From Streptomyces sp. ISL-66 (GTDB lineage Bacteria; Actinomycetota; Actinomycetes; Streptomycetales; Streptomycetaceae), in NCBI RefSeq assembly GCF_018614135.1, contig NZ_JAGGOW010000048.1, forward strand, positions 1 through 64,000: a stretch of DNA of 64,000 nucleotides, given 5' to 3'. The notes under the pieces were generated by a model, which searched no databases, was not told the origin of the DNA, and saw nothing but the letters and a program-made list of their open reading frames with translations. This document shows positions 1 to 7,477 of this stretch, in pieces (within the stretch, counting starts at the first letter, position 1; every line of letters begins with the position of its first letter). The position numbers were made by a program, and so were the translations under genes.

Positions 1-1243
1 CGCTGGGGGTGGGCGTGGGCGTGGGCGTCGGCGGTGGGGTCGGACTTGGGGTGGCGCTCGGGCTCGGGCTGGGTGAGGCCGACTCTGAGGGGCTCGCCGA
101 GGGCGGGGCCGACTCCGGCGGCAGCGCGTCGCCCGACGCGGGCGCCGCCAGCGCGGCCGGCGCCTCGGGGGCCGCCGTGCCGGGTCGCGTGCCGAGGTAC
201 GTCAGTCCGCCGCCCACCACGCAGGCGGCGAGCACCGCACCGCCGACCACCCGGCGGCGGCCGCGGGTACGGCGCTGCTTGCGCAGCGAGGCGCGGCTCG
301 CGTCCGGGGCCGCGTCGTCTCCCGTGCCCGGGCCCGCGTCCGGACCCATGTGCGAAGCCGCGTCCGCCTGGAACACCGTGCCGGGATCGCCCGCCGTGTC
401 CGAGGCGTCGGCATATCCGACGGTGGCCAGGCCCGCCGGGGCGAGGCCGGTCGCGGCGGCCGACCGGATGCCCGCGAGGAGCGCCATCGAGACCGGTACC
501 AGCGCCAGCCCGGCCAGCAGGCCCTCGGCCGGCAGCAGGCCGTTCCACAGCCCCGAGCACCGCAGGCACTCGCGGGCGTGCCGGGCTATTCGCTTGCGCC
601 ACAGCGCCGAGGGCAGGCCGTCCCAGCCCGCCGACACCGACCGCAGGCCTTCACAGGGCGGTTGCGTGGCGAGCGCCCGCTCCACCACGCGGGCCGACTC
701 GAGCTGGGCCTTCATCCGCTGCACCCGTACCGCCGTGTGCTGCGGGGAGAGCTCCAGGGCCGCCGCCACGTCCGCGCGCGTCAGCTCCCCGGCGCACTCC
801 AGCCACCACAGCGACAGCAACGCCCGGTCCTCGGGTTCCAGCCAGCGCGTGGCGCGGGCCGTCTCGCGCCGCTGGCCCTCCAGCTGGAGCCGTACGACCG
901 TCAGGTCCACGAAGTCGGCGCCCGGATCGGCCAGGTCCCAAGCGGCCTCCAGGCCGCTCTCGCCGGGGGCGCTGCGGCGGGCCTGCCAGTGGGCGCGTAC
1001 GCGGTTCATGGCGATGGCGACGAGCCAGGACCGGAAGCTGTGGTCGTCGCGCAGGCCGCCCAGCCCGTCGAGGGCCCGGAGCATGGTGTCCTGGACCACG
1101 TCGTCCACGTCGACGGACCCGTTCAGGGCCCGCCCGACGATGTTGTAGACGAGCGGCAGATGTGCGCTGACCAGATCGTCCTGCGCGCGGGGATCGCCCG
1201 CGCGGGCCGCGGCGACCAGCGCTGCCGTGTGCTGAGTGCTCAT
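1..1243 (-). CDS. ECF sigma-70 family factor with fused anti-sigma-like zinc motif and membrane segment (partial, runs off window)
   Basis: Read from the ATG at 1243; there is no stop before the window edge, so the C-terminus is missing. Sigma region 2 is visible at about residues 25-90 (DVDDVVQDTMLRALDGL, then FRSWLVAIAMNRVRAH) and the region 4 helix-turn-helix at about 150-180 (TRADVAAALELSPQHTAVRV). After that comes a long extension: an H-x3-C-x2-C motif (HARECLRC, about residues 222-229) like that of zinc-binding anti-sigma domains, a hydrophobic stretch at about 241-259, a basic patch, a probable membrane helix at about 331-350 and a Pro/Ser/Thr/Ala-rich tail. This matches the known actinobacterial ECF class with a fused, membrane-anchored anti-sigma part (ECF52/53-like), which would keep the sigma factor at the membrane until a signal arrives. 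The missing end may hold an extracellular sensor or carbohydrate-binding domain. An AGGGA ribosome site lies about 10 nt upstream. Confidence 0.85.
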   Translation of the reverse strand, partial: MSTQHTAALVAAARAGDPRAQDDLVSAHLPLVYNIVGRALNGSVDVDDVVQDTMLRALDGLGGLRDDHSFRSWLVAIAMNRVRAHWQARRSAPGESGLEAAWDLADPGADFVDLTVVRLQLEGQRRETARATRWLEPEDRALLSLWWLECAGELTRADVAAALELSPQHTAVRVQRMKAQLESARVVERALATQPPCEGLRSVSAGWDGLPSALWRKRIARHARECLRCSGLWNGLLPAEGLLAGLALVPVSMALLAGIRSAAATGLAPAGLATVGYADASDTAGDPGTVFQADAASHMGPDAGPGTGDDAAPDASRASLRKQRRTRGRRRVVGGAVLAACVVGGGLTYLGTRPGTAAPEAPAALAAPASGDALPPESAPPSASPSESASPSPSPSATPSPTPPPTPTPTPTPS

Positions 1244-1311
1244 AGTGGAAAGTCCCTGTCCGTACCGGCGGTCGATGATGCCCAATACCTGGGAGACCGT
1301 CGAGAGGGGCC

Positions 1312-1328
1312 CCGATAACACTTATCGG
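1312..1328. promoter_or_regulatory. Perfect inverted repeat upstream of the sigma factor gene
   Basis: CCGATAA-CAC-TTATCGG, 7-bp arms with a 3-bp spacer, lies about 70-85 nt before the sigma ATG and just after the DUF4180 stop codon. It has no T-tract, so an operator for the sigma gene fits better than a terminator. The binding protein is unknown; the neighbouring helix-turn-helix protein is one candidate. Confidence 0.45.
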
Positions 1329-1329
1329 A

Positions 1330-1713
1330 TTATGAACTCCCGGGCACCTCCGGGGCCAGCCGGGTGGCGAGGGAGTCGAGGTCGGGGAGGAACCAGATGT
1401 GCCGCCCCCGGTTCGATTCGCGGACCAGGTCGGGGAGGGCGGAACTGGCCCGCAGGTGGTGCGTGATGTCGCCGAGGACCACCAGCCGGATCCGGTAGGA
1501 CACGAACTTCTGCATGATCGCCCCGGCCATACCGCTGCTGAGGTCGAAGAACTCGTCGTCGAACCGCTCCGCGGGGACGGCGACCACCTCGGCGCGGTAG
1601 AACGCCCCGCCGATCAGCTGGTCGAGGGCGTCCTGCGCGGTGGCGACGGTCGGGCCGTCGGCGGCGCAGACGAGCACCGGAACGCCGTGGTGCTCCACGA
1701 GGAGGTCAGTCAC
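1330..1713 (-). CDS. DUF4180 domain-containing protein
   Basis: A 127-residue protein recognised as DUF4180 from its overall pattern: an N-terminal VPVLVCAADGP strand, a central ERFDDEFFDLSSGMAG block, a hydrophobic RIRLVVLGD strand, and the end segment SNRGRHIWFLPDLDSL. The family has no established biochemical function; it is small, soluble and often found next to DNA-binding proteins. Here its ATG overlaps the end of the upstream helix-turn-helix gene by 8 bp, which suggests translational coupling and a joint role. No signal peptide or membrane segment is present. Length is normal for the family. Confidence 0.8.
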   Translation of the reverse strand: MTDLLVEHHGVPVLVCAADGPTVATAQDALDQLIGGAFYRAEVVAVPAERFDDEFFDLSSGMAGAIMQKFVSYRIRLVVLGDITHHLRASSALPDLVRESNRGRHIWFLPDLDSLATRLAPEVPGSS

Positions 1714-2194
1714 GGTGGGCCACCCCCATGCCGTTGCCCGGTCCGAGTACGCCGTCGATCAGATGCAGCAGCTCGGCGGAGGTGGGGGCGTCGGCGAGGA
1801 TCACGATCTTCATGCGGGCCCGCTCCTTGTCGTAGAGGGTCTGGACGCGCAACGGGGCCGGTGTGTCCCGCGCGGACTGGGCGGTCGCCGTGACGAGGTG
1901 GGCGAGCCGGCTCGCGGCGTCCGGGCCGATCGCGTCGATCTGCACGATGCTCGACACCTCCACGTGCCCGAGCGGCGCGTCCCCGCCAGGGCGTGCCCCG
2001 GCGCTCTCGGGCTCGGCCGGCCGGCTGGTCAGGGCCTCGAAGTCCTCGCGGCTGATCCGGTACTGCTTGCCGATCCGGACGGCCTTCAGCCGGCCGTCGC
2101 GAACGTAGTTCCGTACGGTCCGCACGTGCAGCCCCAGCCGCTCGGCGACTTCGCCGACCGAGTAGAGCTCGGCTCCGCGTCCTTCATTCTTCAT
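1706..2194 (-). CDS. Excisionase/MerR-like helix-turn-helix regulator
   Basis: The ATG at 2194 is chosen because GTAAGG lies about 10 nt upstream; an in-frame start 63 nt further up would add an atypical tail. Residues about 9-50 form a winged helix of the excisionase/MerR type (YSVGEVAERLGLHVRTVRNY, then GRLKAVRIGKQYRISREDFE). The remaining 110 residues, including a VSSIVQIDAIGPDAASRLA block and a MKIVILADAPTS strand, look like a small ligand- or partner-binding domain that I do not recognise. The gene overlaps the downstream DUF4180 gene by 8 bp. A transcriptional regulator working with the DUF4180 protein is the simplest reading. Confidence 0.8.
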   Translation of the reverse strand: MKNEGRGAELYSVGEVAERLGLHVRTVRNYVRDGRLKAVRIGKQYRISREDFEALTSRPAEPESAGARPGGDAPLGHVEVSSIVQIDAIGPDAASRLAHLVTATAQSARDTPAPLRVQTLYDKERARMKIVILADAPTSAELLHLIDGVLGPGNGMGVAHRD

Positions 2195-2402
2195 AGTGCC
2201 GAACCTTACCCTGGAAAGGCGCCAATGAGGGAAGATAGGGAAGATTAGGGTATCCATGGCTGGACTGGTCTTCGAGAACCGGCTCGGGCACGAGGAGCGC
2301 GGTCGTCACCTGACGAACATCCCGTCAGAGTCCGTCCGCTGGGGTACCCGGAGCCGGGTCCGGGGTGACAATGGGACTCCCACGGGACGTGTTGGGGGCG
2401 GC

Positions 2403-4577
2403 ATGTCGGCGTTGCACTTACAGGGATCCGGCCGGGCACGGAGCTGGGTCGGATACCTCGGTGCGGTCGGGCTCGGCGCGGGGGCGGTGGCGCTGGCAGC
2501 GGTGTGGACTTCGGGCCCCTGGGCCGCCGGGATCGGCGCGGCCGTCACCACCCTGTCCGGGCTGGCGGCCGAGCGGATGCGGCCGCCCGAGGAGGGCGCC
2601 GACGCCCAGGGCGCCGGGGAGGTGCTGCGCACGGCCCGCGGTCGGATTCCTCTGCTGCGCCACGTGGACCGGCCCGAACTGGCCGGAGCCCACCCGGCCG
2701 AGGCCCCGGCCACGCCGCCCGCGTACATAGAGCGCGACGCCGAACCGAGGCTCCACGCCGCCCTCGAGGAGGCCCGCTTCGTCCTCGTGGTGGGGGAGTC
2801 CACGGCGGGCAAGACCCGGCTCGCCTACGAGGTGGCCCGCGCCCGCTACCCCCGTCACGCCTTCGTCCGCCCGCTCTCCCGCACCGCACTGCCCGAGGCG
2901 GTACGGATCTCCTCGCGGCGGCGGCGCGCCGTGCTGTGGCTCGACGACCTGGAGGACCACCTCGGCGCGGGCGGCCTCACCGCCGTTCAACTGGCCTCCC
3001 TGCGCACGACGATGGTGATCGCCACGATGCGGGTCCAGGAGTACCGGCGCTACGACGCCCGCGAGGAGAGCCGGCTCACCGGCTCCGACCGCGACGCCTG
3101 GCGTGCCCAGCGCGACCTGCTCCAGCAGGCCGCCGTCATCAGACTGCCCCGGCACTGGTCCCCGGACGAGCGCCGCCGGGCCGCGGCCCACCGCGGCGAT
3201 CCCCGCATCGGGGCCGCGCTGCGCGCGGGGGAGCGCTTCGGGGTCGCCGAGGTGCTGGCGGCCGGACCCGAACTCCTGGCCTCCTGGGAGAACGCCTGGG
3301 CGCCGGGCGCAAACCCGCGCGGCGCCGCCGTGGTCACGGCGGCGGTGGACTGCCGCCGGGCCGGACTGCGCCGTCCGGTGAGCCGCGCATGGCTGCGCGA
3401 GCTGCACGCCCCCTACTTGGCGGCCCGCGGCGGCGGCGACCTCCAGCCCGAGCCCTTCGCGGAGGCGATGGACTGGGCCTGCGCGGCCGCCTACGCCACG
3501 AGCGGGCTGCTCATCGGCAACTACGGCGCCGGATACACCGCGTTCGACTACCTGTTGAACGCGCCGGGCCACGGCCCCGTTCCCGACCACCTCTGGCGCG
3601 GGCTGCTGGCCCGGGTGGAGCCCGCCGACGCCTACGACATGGGGCTCGTCGCCCATCAGGACGGCCGCCTCGCGCGCGCCGTCGAAGCCCTCGGTCTCGC
3701 CCTGCGTGGCGGGGTCCCCGGCGCCGAACTGCCGCTGACCATCGCCATCGGGGACTCCGGGAAACCGCGCAGGGCCGCCGCCGACCTCGCCGGCATCGCC
3801 CGTCGGCGTACGGACCGGCTCGGCCCCAGGCATCCCGACACGCTGGCCGCCCGGCACCAACTCGCCTTCTTCGTCGGAGAGTCGGGAGACCACCTGGCGG
3901 CCGCGGCCCGCTTCGCGGAGCTGCTCACGGACGCCGGTGAAGTGCTGGGACCGGACCACCCGGACACCCTGGCGGCCCGCCACCAGCTGGCCTACTTCAC
4001 CGGCGAGGGCGGCGATCCCCGTATGGCGGCCCGCCAGTTGGAGGCACTGCTGGCCGATCGGCTGCGCGTCCACGGCCCGGGCCACCCGCAGGTACTGGCA
4101 ACCCGACGCAGCCTGATCTGGTTCCGGTCGGGCGATCCGGTCGACGCGGAGCGGGAGTTGGCGGAGCTGCTGACCGAGGCCGAGGCAGCCGACGGGGTCG
4201 GGCCCGACGATCCGCACACCCTCGCGATCCGGGGAAGCCTGGCGGCGCTGGCCGCCCGCGCCGGACGCACTGCCGAGGCCGCCGACGCCTGGGCGGCGCT
4301 CACGGCCGACCGGACCCGGGTGCTCGGCGAGGACCACCCGCACGTGTTCTACTCCCGGCTGGAATGGGCCCGCGCCCTGCTCGCCCGGGGCCGGACCGGC
4401 GAGGCCCGCGCGCTCCTGACCGGCGCGTCGCAGCGGGCCCGGTCCGTCCTCGAGCCGGGGCACCGCCACCTGCGGACCGCCCGTGAACTGCTGGCCGGGA
4501 TCGGGGATCCGGCACGGGCCGCCGACCCGGCGGACCCGGCACGGCTCGCCGGCCCGGCCGGGCGCGAGGACGCGTAA
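2403..4577 (+). CDS. Membrane-anchored P-loop NTPase with tetratricopeptide repeats
   Basis: The likely start is the ATG at 2403 (MSALHLQG); earlier in-frame starts run through the promoter region. Two hydrophobic segments (about residues 17-34 and 39-54) suggest a membrane anchor. A Walker A motif (GESTAGKT, about 131-138) and a Walker B motif (AVLWLDDLED, about 176-185) define a P-loop domain. The C-terminal 250 residues hold TPR_10/TPR_12-like repeats with the recurring signature GPxHPDTLAARHQLA. This resembles STAND-type signalling or scaffold proteins common in Streptomyces, but the usual NB-ARC helical motifs are not obvious. Substrate and partners are unknown. It stands alone, divergent from the helix-turn-helix/DUF4180 pair. 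Confidence 0.8.
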   Translation: MSALHLQGSGRARSWVGYLGAVGLGAGAVALAAVWTSGPWAAGIGAAVTTLSGLAAERMRPPEEGADAQGAGEVLRTARGRIPLLRHVDRPELAGAHPAEAPATPPAYIERDAEPRLHAALEEARFVLVVGESTAGKTRLAYEVARARYPRHAFVRPLSRTALPEAVRISSRRRRAVLWLDDLEDHLGAGGLTAVQLASLRTTMVIATMRVQEYRRYDAREESRLTGSDRDAWRAQRDLLQQAAVIRLPRHWSPDERRRAAAHRGDPRIGAALRAGERFGVAEVLAAGPELLASWENAWAPGANPRGAAVVTAAVDCRRAGLRRPVSRAWLRELHAPYLAARGGGDLQPEPFAEAMDWACAAAYATSGLLIGNYGAGYTAFDYLLNAPGHGPVPDHLWRGLLARVEPADAYDMGLVAHQDGRLARAVEALGLALRGGVPGAELPLTIAIGDSGKPRRAAADLAGIARRRTDRLGPRHPDTLAARHQLAFFVGESGDHLAAAARFAELLTDAGEVLGPDHPDTLAARHQLAYFTGEGGDPRMAARQLEALLADRLRVHGPGHPQVLATRRSLIWFRSGDPVDAERELAELLTEAEAADGVGPDDPHTLAIRGSLAALAARAGRTAEAADAWAALTADRTRVLGEDHPHVFYSRLEWARALLARGRTGEARALLTGASQRARSVLEPGHRHLRTARELLAGIGDPARAADPADPARLAGPAGREDA

Positions 4578-4602
4578 CCGCGGGGCACGGTACGGCAGGC
4601 TC

Positions 4603-4707
4603 GGTTCAGCGGACCTCGGAGCAGCTGACCTTGAAGCAGCTGGCCTGGGAGCGCCGGGCTTCGGCGCGCCGGGCCTCCGAGCGGTGGGCCTCAGAGCAGC
4701 GGAGCCA
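4603..4707 (+). repeat. 15-bp tandem repeat, pentapeptide-like in one frame
   Basis: Seven imperfect 15-bp units fill the gap between two convergent genes and run into the last codons of the IclR gene. In one plus-strand frame they read GSADL GAADL EAAGL GAPGF GAPGL RAVGL RAAEP, the A(D/N)LXX rhythm of pentapeptide-repeat proteins. No start codon with a ribosome site precedes the frame. It could be a degraded pentapeptide-repeat gene fragment or a slippage product. Confidence 0.55.
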
Positions 4708-5494
4708 GCGCCTGTGCGGCCGCGCGCAGGTGGGGCGCGTAGGCCTCGATCTCCTCGCGGGAGACCAGGAACGTGACGGTGGTGACGCTGACGCCACCGA
4801 TCGGTCGGCCTCGCGGTCCCAGGATCGCGGCGCCGACGCAGCGGATGGTGGGCTCGTTCTCCTCGTCGTCCAGCGCGAACCCCTGGGCCCGCACGGCCGC
4901 CAGCTCGGCGTCGAGTGCCTGCGGAGTCGTCAGCGTCTTCGGCGTACGGCGTGGCAGTCCGGTGGCGGCGACCAGCTCGCGGACCTCGTTCTCCGGCAGG
5001 TGGGCCAGGATGCTCTTGCCGATCGCGGTCGTGTGCAGAGGCATCCGCATGCCGATGCGCGAGGCGGTCCGGAAGGGCTGGTCGCCCTCCAGCTTCCGGA
5101 TGTAGGTGATGGTCTCCCCGCTGTGCAGTGCCAGGTGGACCGTCTGCCCCGTGGCCTGTTGGAGCTCCCGCAGGGTCTGCTCGATGCTGGCCGGCTCCCC
5201 GCCGCTGACGAGGGCGGACAGTCCCCGGAGCCGCGGACCGACCCCGTAGCGGCTCTCGCCTTCGGAGCGTACGAAGCCCTGCTCGATCAGCGAGGCCAGG
5301 ATGCGGAAGGTGCTCGACTTCGGCACCCCGGCCGCCGCCGTCAGGTCGGTGAGGCGGTGCGGGCCGCCGGGCGCGGCCACGGCCTCCAGGATCCGCATCG
5401 ACTTCTCCAGCGCCGAACCCGCCGCGGAGGTCCGGCCGCCCCGCGCGGCGCTTTCGGCCTCCGCGTCCCCAGAGCTTCTTCCGTCCGTGGGCAC
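4691..5494 (-). CDS. IclR family transcriptional regulator
   Basis: A 267-residue protein with the two IclR domains. The N-terminal winged helix is at about residues 28-85 (ALEKSMRILEAV, then HRLTDLTAAAGVPKSSTFRI). The C-terminal effector domain includes the family segments MRMPLHTTAIGKSILAHLPE and GGVSVTTVTF. The start has a GGAG site 5 nt upstream. It is divergent from the KDPG aldolase/kinase operon, and a perfect TTCCAC-N3-GTGGAA repeat lies in the short shared promoter. By analogy with KdgR-type IclR regulators it probably represses that operon and senses a keto-deoxy sugar acid or its phosphate. The effector is inferred, not seen. Confidence 0.92.
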   Translation of the reverse strand: MPTDGRSSGDAEAESAARGGRTSAAGSALEKSMRILEAVAAPGGPHRLTDLTAAAGVPKSSTFRILASLIEQGFVRSEGESRYGVGPRLRGLSALVSGGEPASIEQTLRELQQATGQTVHLALHSGETITYIRKLEGDQPFRTASRIGMRMPLHTTAIGKSILAHLPENEVRELVAATGLPRRTPKTLTTPQALDAELAAVRAQGFALDDEENEPTIRCVGAAILGPRGRPIGGVSVTTVTFLVSREEIEAYAPHLRAAAQALAPLL

Positions 5495-5561
5495 ATGCTC
5501 TCCAAAGGTGGGGTACCGCGGGTATGGTCTGCAATCAGAAGTTCCGCTAAACGATACATGA

Positions 5562-5576
5562 TTCCACTACGTGGAA
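5562..5576. promoter_or_regulatory. Probable IclR operator
   Basis: TTCCAC-TAC-GTGGAA is a perfect 6-3-6 inverted repeat between the IclR gene and the aldolase gene. It matches the TTCC...GGAA type of site bound by IclR proteins. It sits 16-30 nt before the proposed aldolase start, where bound regulator would block RNA polymerase. A related half site (GTTCCGC) lies about 25 bp upstream. Confidence 0.75.
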
Positions 5577-5591
5577 CGAATGGAGGGCTCC

Positions 5592-6254
5592 TTGTCCTGT
5601 CACCCGTACGCGGCCATCGCCGCGCAGCGTCTGCTGCCGGTCCTGCGCAACGACGATGCCGACGAGGCCGTCCGCCACACCACCGCCCTGCTCGCCGCCG
5701 GCTGCCGCGTGGTCGAACTGACCACCTCCACACCCGGCTGGCCCGCGGCCGTCGCCCGCACGGCGCCGCTCCGCGACGCGCACGGCCGTCCGGCCCTCAT
5801 CGGCGTCGGCACCGTCACCACCACCGAAGACGCGATGACCGCCCTCGACGCGGGCGCCGCCTTCCTCGTCTCCCCCTACCCGGCACCCGAGGTCCGCGCC
5901 GTCGCCTCGGAGTGCGGGGCCGTCTTCGTAGAAGGGGGCTTCACCCCCGGTGAGATCGCCTCGGCCGTCCGCTCCGCGGGCGCCGCGAAGGTCTTTCCCG
6001 CGCACGTCGGAGGGCCGCAGTTCATCCGCTCCCTCAAGGCCGTCCTCCCCGACGCCCTGATCATTCCGACGGGCGGCATCAGGCCGGGCGAGGTGCGCGA
6101 CTGGCTCGCCGCAGGCGCCGCGGCCGTCGGCATAGGCAGCGGCCTCCCGGCCGACCCGGGCGAGCTGGCCGCCGTCTTCGCCGACCTGGCGGGGCCCTGC
6201 TGCGACGCGTGCGCGGATGTGCCCGCCCGTACGGGTGCGGAGCGCCGGTCGTGA
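5592..6254 (+). CDS. eda: 2-dehydro-3-deoxy-phosphogluconate (KDPG) aldolase
   Basis: A class I aldolase of the KDPG/KHG family that splits 2-keto-3-deoxy-6-phosphogluconate to pyruvate and glyceraldehyde-3-phosphate. Family landmarks are RLLPVLRND near the start, VVELTTSTPGW (catalytic Glu region), GVGTVTT and AKVFPAHVGGPQFIRSL with the Schiff-base lysine. Length, about 220 residues, is normal. I prefer the TTG at 5592 because GGAGGG lies just before it; an ATG at 5580 and a GTG at 5571 are in frame but lack a ribosome site, and the latter lies inside the operator. The stop overlaps the kinase start by 4 bp, so the two are translated together. Confidence 0.9.
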   Translation: MSCHPYAAIAAQRLLPVLRNDDADEAVRHTTALLAAGCRVVELTTSTPGWPAAVARTAPLRDAHGRPALIGVGTVTTTEDAMTALDAGAAFLVSPYPAPEVRAVASECGAVFVEGGFTPGEIASAVRSAGAAKVFPAHVGGPQFIRSLKAVLPDALIIPTGGIRPGEVRDWLAAGAAAVGIGSGLPADPGELAAVFADLAGPCCDACADVPARTGAERRS

Positions 6255-7375
6255 CCCGGAGCGCGACGCCGGCCGTGAGCCCGGGCCCGATCCCGGCCGT
6301 GAGTCCGGCCCCGGCCCCGGCCCCGGCCCTGCCGGGCCGCTCGGCCGGTGCCCGCGCCGTGGAGGGCGGTCCGACCGCGCCGTCACCGGGACCGCAGGGG
6401 TACGACGTCCTCGTGCTCGGCGAGGTGCTCGTCGAGGTACACGCCGACACCGCCCTGCGCGACGCCGCCGACGGCACGCCCGCCCGCATCTCCTACTCCG
6501 GGGACGCCCTCAACGCCGCGGCCGCCGCCGTCGCCGCCGGAGCCCGCACCGCCCTGCTCGCCGTCGTCGGTGACGACGAGCTGAGCGCGCCGCTGCTGGC
6601 CCGAGCCGCCGCACTCGGCGTGGACGTGTCCCACGTCCGCCGGTCCCCGCGCCCCAACGGCGCCTATCTGCTCTGCGCCGACACCGAGGGCGACCGGTCC
6701 TTCGTGTACTGGCGCACCGGCAGCGCCGGTTCGACCCTCTCCGAGGAACACGTCGAGTCCTGGCGGGAGTTGCTCACCGGCTCCAAGGCCCTCATCACCA
6801 GCGGAATCACCGGCGCCCTGTCACCGAGCAGCCGTGACGCCGTGCTGGCCGCCGCCCGGGCCGTGCACGCGGCCGGCGGGCACCTCTCCTACGACCCCAA
6901 CTTTCGCGCGCCGCTGACCGGTCGGAGCGAGGCCCGCGAACTGCTGGCCCACATCGCCCCGTTGACCGGGATATTGAAGACCTCGTGCCCGGGCGACGCG
7001 CTGGCCATGGTCGACACCGCCGACCCGGCCGAAGCCGCGGCCCGCTACCGAGCCCTGGGCGCCCGTACGGTCGTGGTCACGGCGGGCTCCGACCGGCTGC
7101 TCCTCGACGGGGGCGCGGGTTCGGGGGTGACGTACCACCCGGTCCCCGTCAATCCGGACCCGGTCGACGCGACCGGCGCCGGAGACTGCTTCACGGGCAC
7201 CGCCACCGCCCGCCTCGTACTGGGCGACACCCTCGCGGACGCCGTCGCCTACGGCATGGCGGCCGCCTCCCTCTCCGTGTCCGGCCGAGGGGGCACCGGA
7301 CGCGTACCCGCCTTCACCGAGACGGCGGCCCTGGCCGCCGCCCACCGCGCCATCACCCCTGCAACCGCGGGGTGA
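6251..7375 (+). CDS. kdgK: PfkB family sugar kinase, probable 2-keto-3-deoxygluconate kinase
   Basis: A GTG start at 6251 overlaps the aldolase stop (GTGA). The first 50 residues are a Pro/Ala/Ser-rich linker unusual for the family. The ribokinase-type core follows: VLVLGEVLVEVHAD, the substrate-binding GDALNAAAAAVAAGARTALL, SYDPNFRAPL, and the C-terminal ATP-binding and catalytic DATGAGDCFTG. The pairing with the aldolase indicates phosphorylation of 2-keto-3-deoxygluconate (or a galactonate isomer) to KDPG for aldol cleavage, a partial Entner-Doudoroff-type route. Exact sugar specificity cannot be told from sequence. Regulation is expected from the IclR protein encoded upstream. Confidence 0.85.
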   Translation: MTRSATPAVSPGPIPAVSPAPAPAPALPGRSAGARAVEGGPTAPSPGPQGYDVLVLGEVLVEVHADTALRDAADGTPARISYSGDALNAAAAAVAAGARTALLAVVGDDELSAPLLARAAALGVDVSHVRRSPRPNGAYLLCADTEGDRSFVYWRTGSAGSTLSEEHVESWRELLTGSKALITSGITGALSPSSRDAVLAAARAVHAAGGHLSYDPNFRAPLTGRSEARELLAHIAPLTGILKTSCPGDALAMVDTADPAEAAARYRALGARTVVVTAGSDRLLLDGGAGSGVTYHPVPVNPDPVDATGAGDCFTGTATARLVLGDTLADAVAYGMAAASLSVSGRGGTGRVPAFTETAALAAAHRAITPATAG

Positions 7376-7412
7376 TGGTGTGAGCGGCGGGAACGGGCAC
7401 GGCAGGGACGCC

Positions 7413-7474
7413 GCCCCCCGAACAGCGGGGGCGGGTCGCGCGGTCCGGGGAGGCCGGGTGCGTGCCCCGGCCTC
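7413..7474. terminator. Bidirectional terminator hairpins between convergent genes
   Basis: Two hairpins sit between the kinase and the convergent aldo/keto reductase gene: GCCCCC/GGGGGC (7413-7432) and a perfect 9-bp stem GAGGCCGGG/CCCGGCCTC (7450-7474) with a 7-nt loop. No U-run follows, as is common for Streptomyces terminators. Confidence 0.6.
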
Positions 7475-7477
7475 GGC

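Noticed and set aside
4731..4860. Apparent overlap of the 15-bp array with a further coding frame
   Set aside because: Beyond 4707 the 15-bp period is lost and the IclR frame explains the sequence.
2418..5534. A 1038-residue open frame on the minus strand
   Set aside because: It lies antisense to the TPR gene and across the IclR gene in another frame, a result of high GC with few stops.
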